Below are positions 60,879-64,000 of a stretch of DNA of 64,000 bases, one piece after another. The notes beneath the pieces were generated by a model. That model saw nothing but the letters and a program-made list of their open reading frames with translations, was not told the DNA's origin and ran no database searches. A program made the translations under genes and the position numbers. The number at the start of each line of letters is the position of its first letter. Position 1 is the first letter of the stretch. Source of the stretch: Klebsiella michiganensis (GTDB lineage Bacteria; Pseudomonadota; Gammaproteobacteria; Enterobacterales; Enterobacteriaceae); the NCBI RefSeq assembly GCF_002925905.1, contig NZ_PRDB01000013.1:142850-206849 (forward strand). The letters are read 5' to 3'.

Positions 60879-61584
60879 GCTGCTGCGTAGCCACCGTTCT
60901 ATTCGCCATTTTACCGACGCGCCGATAAGCGACGAACAGCGCGCCGCGATTATTGCCAGCGCGCAGGGCGCTTCCAGCTCCAGTTTTTTACAATGCTCCT
61001 CAATTATTCGCGTTACCGACCCGGAAATACGCCAACAGCTGGTCCCGCTGAGCGGCGGCCAGCAGCACGTAGCGCAGGCCGCTGAATTTTGGGTATTCTG
61101 CGCTGATTTCAATCGCAATCTGCAAATCTGCCCGGACGCTCAGCTGGGCCTCGCTGAACAGCTGCTGCTGGGCTGCGTCGATACCGCGATTCTGGCGCAG
61201 AATGCGCTGGTGGCGGCGGAATCCCTTGGCCTCGGCGGCGTCTATATTGGCGGCCTGCGCAACAATATCGATGCGGTGACCGAGCTGCTGAAGCTCCCGC
61301 AGCACGTACTGCCGCTGTTTGGCCTGTGCCTTGGCTGGCCGGACGATAACCCGGAGGTGAAACCGCGCATGCCGTCGGCGATGCTGGTGCATGAAAATCA
61401 CTATCAGTCGGTGGACGACGCGGTGCTTGCGGAATATGACGAGCAGATAGCGCAGTATTATCTCTCTCGCGGCAGCAATACGCGTCGCGATACCTGGAGC
61501 GACCATATCCGTCGGACTATTGTTAAAGAGAGCCGTCCGTTTATTCTGCAATATCTGCATAAGCAGGGATGGGCTACGCGCTGA
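60862..61584 (+). CDS. nfsA: Oxygen-insensitive NADPH nitroreductase NfsA
   Basis: This 240-aa FMN flavoprotein (same length as E. coli) begins MTPTIELLRSHRSIRHFTDAPIS with the FMN-binding RSHRSIR, and has SSSSFLQCSS and LGGVYIGGLRNN. It reduces nitroaromatics and quinones by two electrons and activates nitrofurantoin, so loss causes resistance. The gene is intact here. Confidence 0.97.
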   Translation: MTPTIELLRSHRSIRHFTDAPISDEQRAAIIASAQGASSSSFLQCSSIIRVTDPEIRQQLVPLSGGQQHVAQAAEFWVFCADFNRNLQICPDAQLGLAEQLLLGCVDTAILAQNALVAAESLGLGGVYIGGLRNNIDAVTELLKLPQHVLPLFGLCLGWPDDNPEVKPRMPSAMLVHENHYQSVDDAVLAEYDEQIAQYYLSRGSNTRRDTWSDHIRRTIVKESRPFILQYLHKQGWATR

Positions 61585-61687
61585 TTGCGTGTAAACTGCC
61601 CTCGGTCTGACGCAAGGAAATTCCGCAGGTCAGCGCTAATTGACTACCAGAGGCCCGCCAGAGCGGGTCTTTTCGCAGAGGTGCAGG

Positions 61688-62590
61688 GTGAAAATTGCCA
61701 TATTATCACGGGATGGAACGCTTTATTCATGTCGACGCCTGCGCGAAGCCGCGCAAAAACGCGGACACCAGGTGGAAATCCTCGATCCGCTTTCCTGTTA
61801 TATGAACGTCAGCCCGGTGGCCTCGTCGATTCACTATAAAGGTCGCCAGCTCCCGCATTTTGACGCCGTGATCCCGCGCATTGGCACGGCAATCACCTAC
61901 TATGGTACCGCGGCGCTGCGTCAGTTTGAGCTGCTGGGCAGCTATCCGCTGAATGAATCGGTGGCGATTACCCGCGCCCGCGACAAGCTGCGCTCGCTCC
62001 AGCTGCTGGCCCGTCAGGGGATCGATCTGCCGCTCACCGGTATTGCCCATTCGCCAGACGATACCAGCGACCTGATTGCCATGGTTGGCGGCGCGCCGCT
62101 GGTGGTAAAGCTGGTGGAGGGTACCCAGGGCATCGGCGTCGTGCTGGCCGAAACGCGCCAGGCGGCAGAGAGCGTCATCGACGCTTTTCGCGGCCTGAAT
62201 GCGCATATTCTGGTGCAGGAGTATATCGCCGAGGCGAAGGGGCGGGACGTGCGCTGCCTCGTGGTGGGTAATGAAGTGGTGGCGGCAATTGAACGGCGGG
62301 CGAAGGAGGGGGATTTTCGCTCTAACCTGCATCGCGGCGGCGTGGCGTCGGTGGCGTATATCAGCGAGCAGGAGCGTGAAATGGCCATCAAGGCCGCGCA
62401 AACGCTCGGGCTGGACGTGGCCGGCGTTGATATCCTGCGCGCCGCGCGCGGTCCTCTGGTGATGGAGGTCAATGCTTCTCCTGGGCTGGAAGGAATTGAA
62501 ACCACCACCGGCGTCGATATTGCCGGCAAAATGATCGCCTGGATCGAACGACAAGCCACGCCCGGATTTTGTCTGAAAATGGGCGGATAA
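61688..62590 (+). CDS. rimK: Ribosomal protein S6 glutamate ligase RimK
   Basis: This 300-aa ATP-grasp enzyme adds glutamates to the C-terminus of S6 (and makes poly-alpha-glutamate). The start is GTG 61688, aligning with E. coli [14 protein letters not shown]. Motifs are [31 protein letters not shown], and the metal-binding [14 protein letters not shown]. It follows nfsA in the same operon. Confidence 0.96.
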   Translation: MKIAILSRDGTLYSCRRLREAAQKRGHQVEILDPLSCYMNVSPVASSIHYKGRQLPHFDAVIPRIGTAITYYGTAALRQFELLGSYPLNESVAITRARDKLRSLQLLARQGIDLPLTGIAHSPDDTSDLIAMVGGAPLVVKLVEGTQGIGVVLAETRQAAESVIDAFRGLNAHILVQEYIAEAKGRDVRCLVVGNEVVAAIERRAKEGDFRSNLHRGGVASVAYISEQEREMAIKAAQTLGLDVAGVDILRAARGPLVMEVNASPGLEGIETTTGVDIAGKMIAWIERQATPGFCLKMGG

Positions 62591-62679
62591 TTCCCTTTCA
62601 CGACACCGTCATGGAACAGGACGCTTTTTTTGCGTAAGCTATGGCGTCGCATTTTTCACAGTAAGAGGTCACAGGTCAT

Positions 62680-63159
62680 ATGGATTCACTGGTCGTTCCG
62701 GGTCTTGATACGTTACGTCAATGGCTCGACGAATTGGGCATCAGCTTTTTTGAGTGTGATTCCTGCCAGGCACTGCACCTGCCGCATATGCAAAATTTCG
62801 AAGGCATTTTTGATGCCAAACTTGACCTGGTGGATAACGTGGTGCTTTTCTCCGCGCTGGCAGAGGTGAAACCCTCCGCGCTGCTGCCGCTCTCCGCCGA
62901 TCTTTCTGCGATTAACGCCAGTTCGTTGACGGTGAAAGCTTTCCTCGATATTCAGGATGATAATCTGCCGAAGCTGGTGGTGTGCCAGGCCTTGACCGTC
63001 GGCGTCGGCGTGACGATCGATCAGTTCGCGTGGTTTTTCCGCCAGAGCGAAGAACAGATATCGATGGTCATCCTCGAAGCCAGCGCCAATCAGGTGCTGT
63101 ATAAGTCTGAGGAAGAAGAGCCGGTGGCTGAGAATATTCAGTACCATTTTCTTCACTAA
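62680..63159 (+). CDS. ybjN: YbjN sensory-transduction-like protein
   Basis: This 159-aa protein (E. coli 158) starts MDSLVVPGLDTLRQWLDELGISFFECDSCQALHLPHMQNF. It has a type III secretion chaperone-like fold by family. In E. coli it affects motility, biofilm and stress genes. It closes the operon; AAGAGG precedes the start. Confidence 0.93.
   Translation: MDSLVVPGLDTLRQWLDELGISFFECDSCQALHLPHMQNFEGIFDAKLDLVDNVVLFSALAEVKPSALLPLSADLSAINASSLTVKAFLDIQDDNLPKLVVCQALTVGVGVTIDQFAWFFRQSEEQISMVILEASANQVLYKSEEEEPVAENIQYHFLH

Positions 63160-64000
<841 letters not shown>

Overview
The window is from an Enterobacterales chromosome. The order dacC-deoR-ybjG-mdfA-ybjI-ybjJ-ybjK ... rybB-ybjL-ybjM-grxA-ybjC-nfsA-rimK-ybjN-potF matches E. 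coli K-12, while the high-GC codon use, the protein divergence and the lack of ybjH between mdfA and ybjI point to a Klebsiella-like genus (inference; species not resolved). Two prophages interrupt this backbone.

Region 1 (1 to about 14.5 kb) is the right arm of a lambdoid siphophage-type prophage: the end of a tail gene, a lipoprotein moron, tape measure, four tail-tip genes, a tailspike, then a cargo zone with a decayed serine recombinase, a LexA-boxed small gene with a umuD-like remnant, and a minus-strand pair encoding a ClpP-fold/SDH-type protease-like protein and a small protein. Repeats that look like integrase arm sites lie just before dacC.

Region 2 (14.7 to 21.8 kb) is backbone: dacC, deoR, ybjG, mdfA, ybjI, ybjJ and ybjK.

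Region 3 (21.80 to 57.65 kb) is a nearly complete P2/186-type myophage prophage. A 14-bp direct repeat flanks it, and the right copy is the 3' terminator of the sRNA gene rybB, which stays intact. The layout is 186-like: integrase, CI, Apl/Cox, CII, Fil, small early genes, replication protein A, a LexA-controlled promoter, cos, then the packaging, capsid, lysis and tail genes QPONMLX-YK-lysABC-RSVWJI-H-FI-FII-E/E'-TUD-ogr. Three TTGT-N12-ACAA dyads mark Ogr-dependent late promoters. The accessory slots hold a pentapeptide-repeat membrane protein and a DUF4041/T5orf172 protein near the integrase, a SEFIR/TIR-like gene between cos and the portal gene, and a compact retron-like cassette (structured RNA with a1/a2 inverted repeats, a 59-aa membrane protein and a reverse transcriptase) between ogr and attR.

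The most unusual feature is a group II intron (30897-32805) inserted one base after a LexA box in the 186 p95/tum position. Its EBS1 (31083-31090) is perfectly complementary to the right half of that LexA box, so the SOS operator itself is the intron's homing target and the SOS promoter probably drives the intron. The same prophage has a second LexA box filling the spacer of the int promoter, with a terminator hairpin abutting the int start codon; together these suggest SOS-specific integrase expression.

Region 4 (57.6 to 64 kb) returns to the backbone: rybB with its sigma-E promoter, ybjL, ybjM, grxA, the ybjC-nfsA-rimK-ybjN operon, and the start of potF, cut by the window end.
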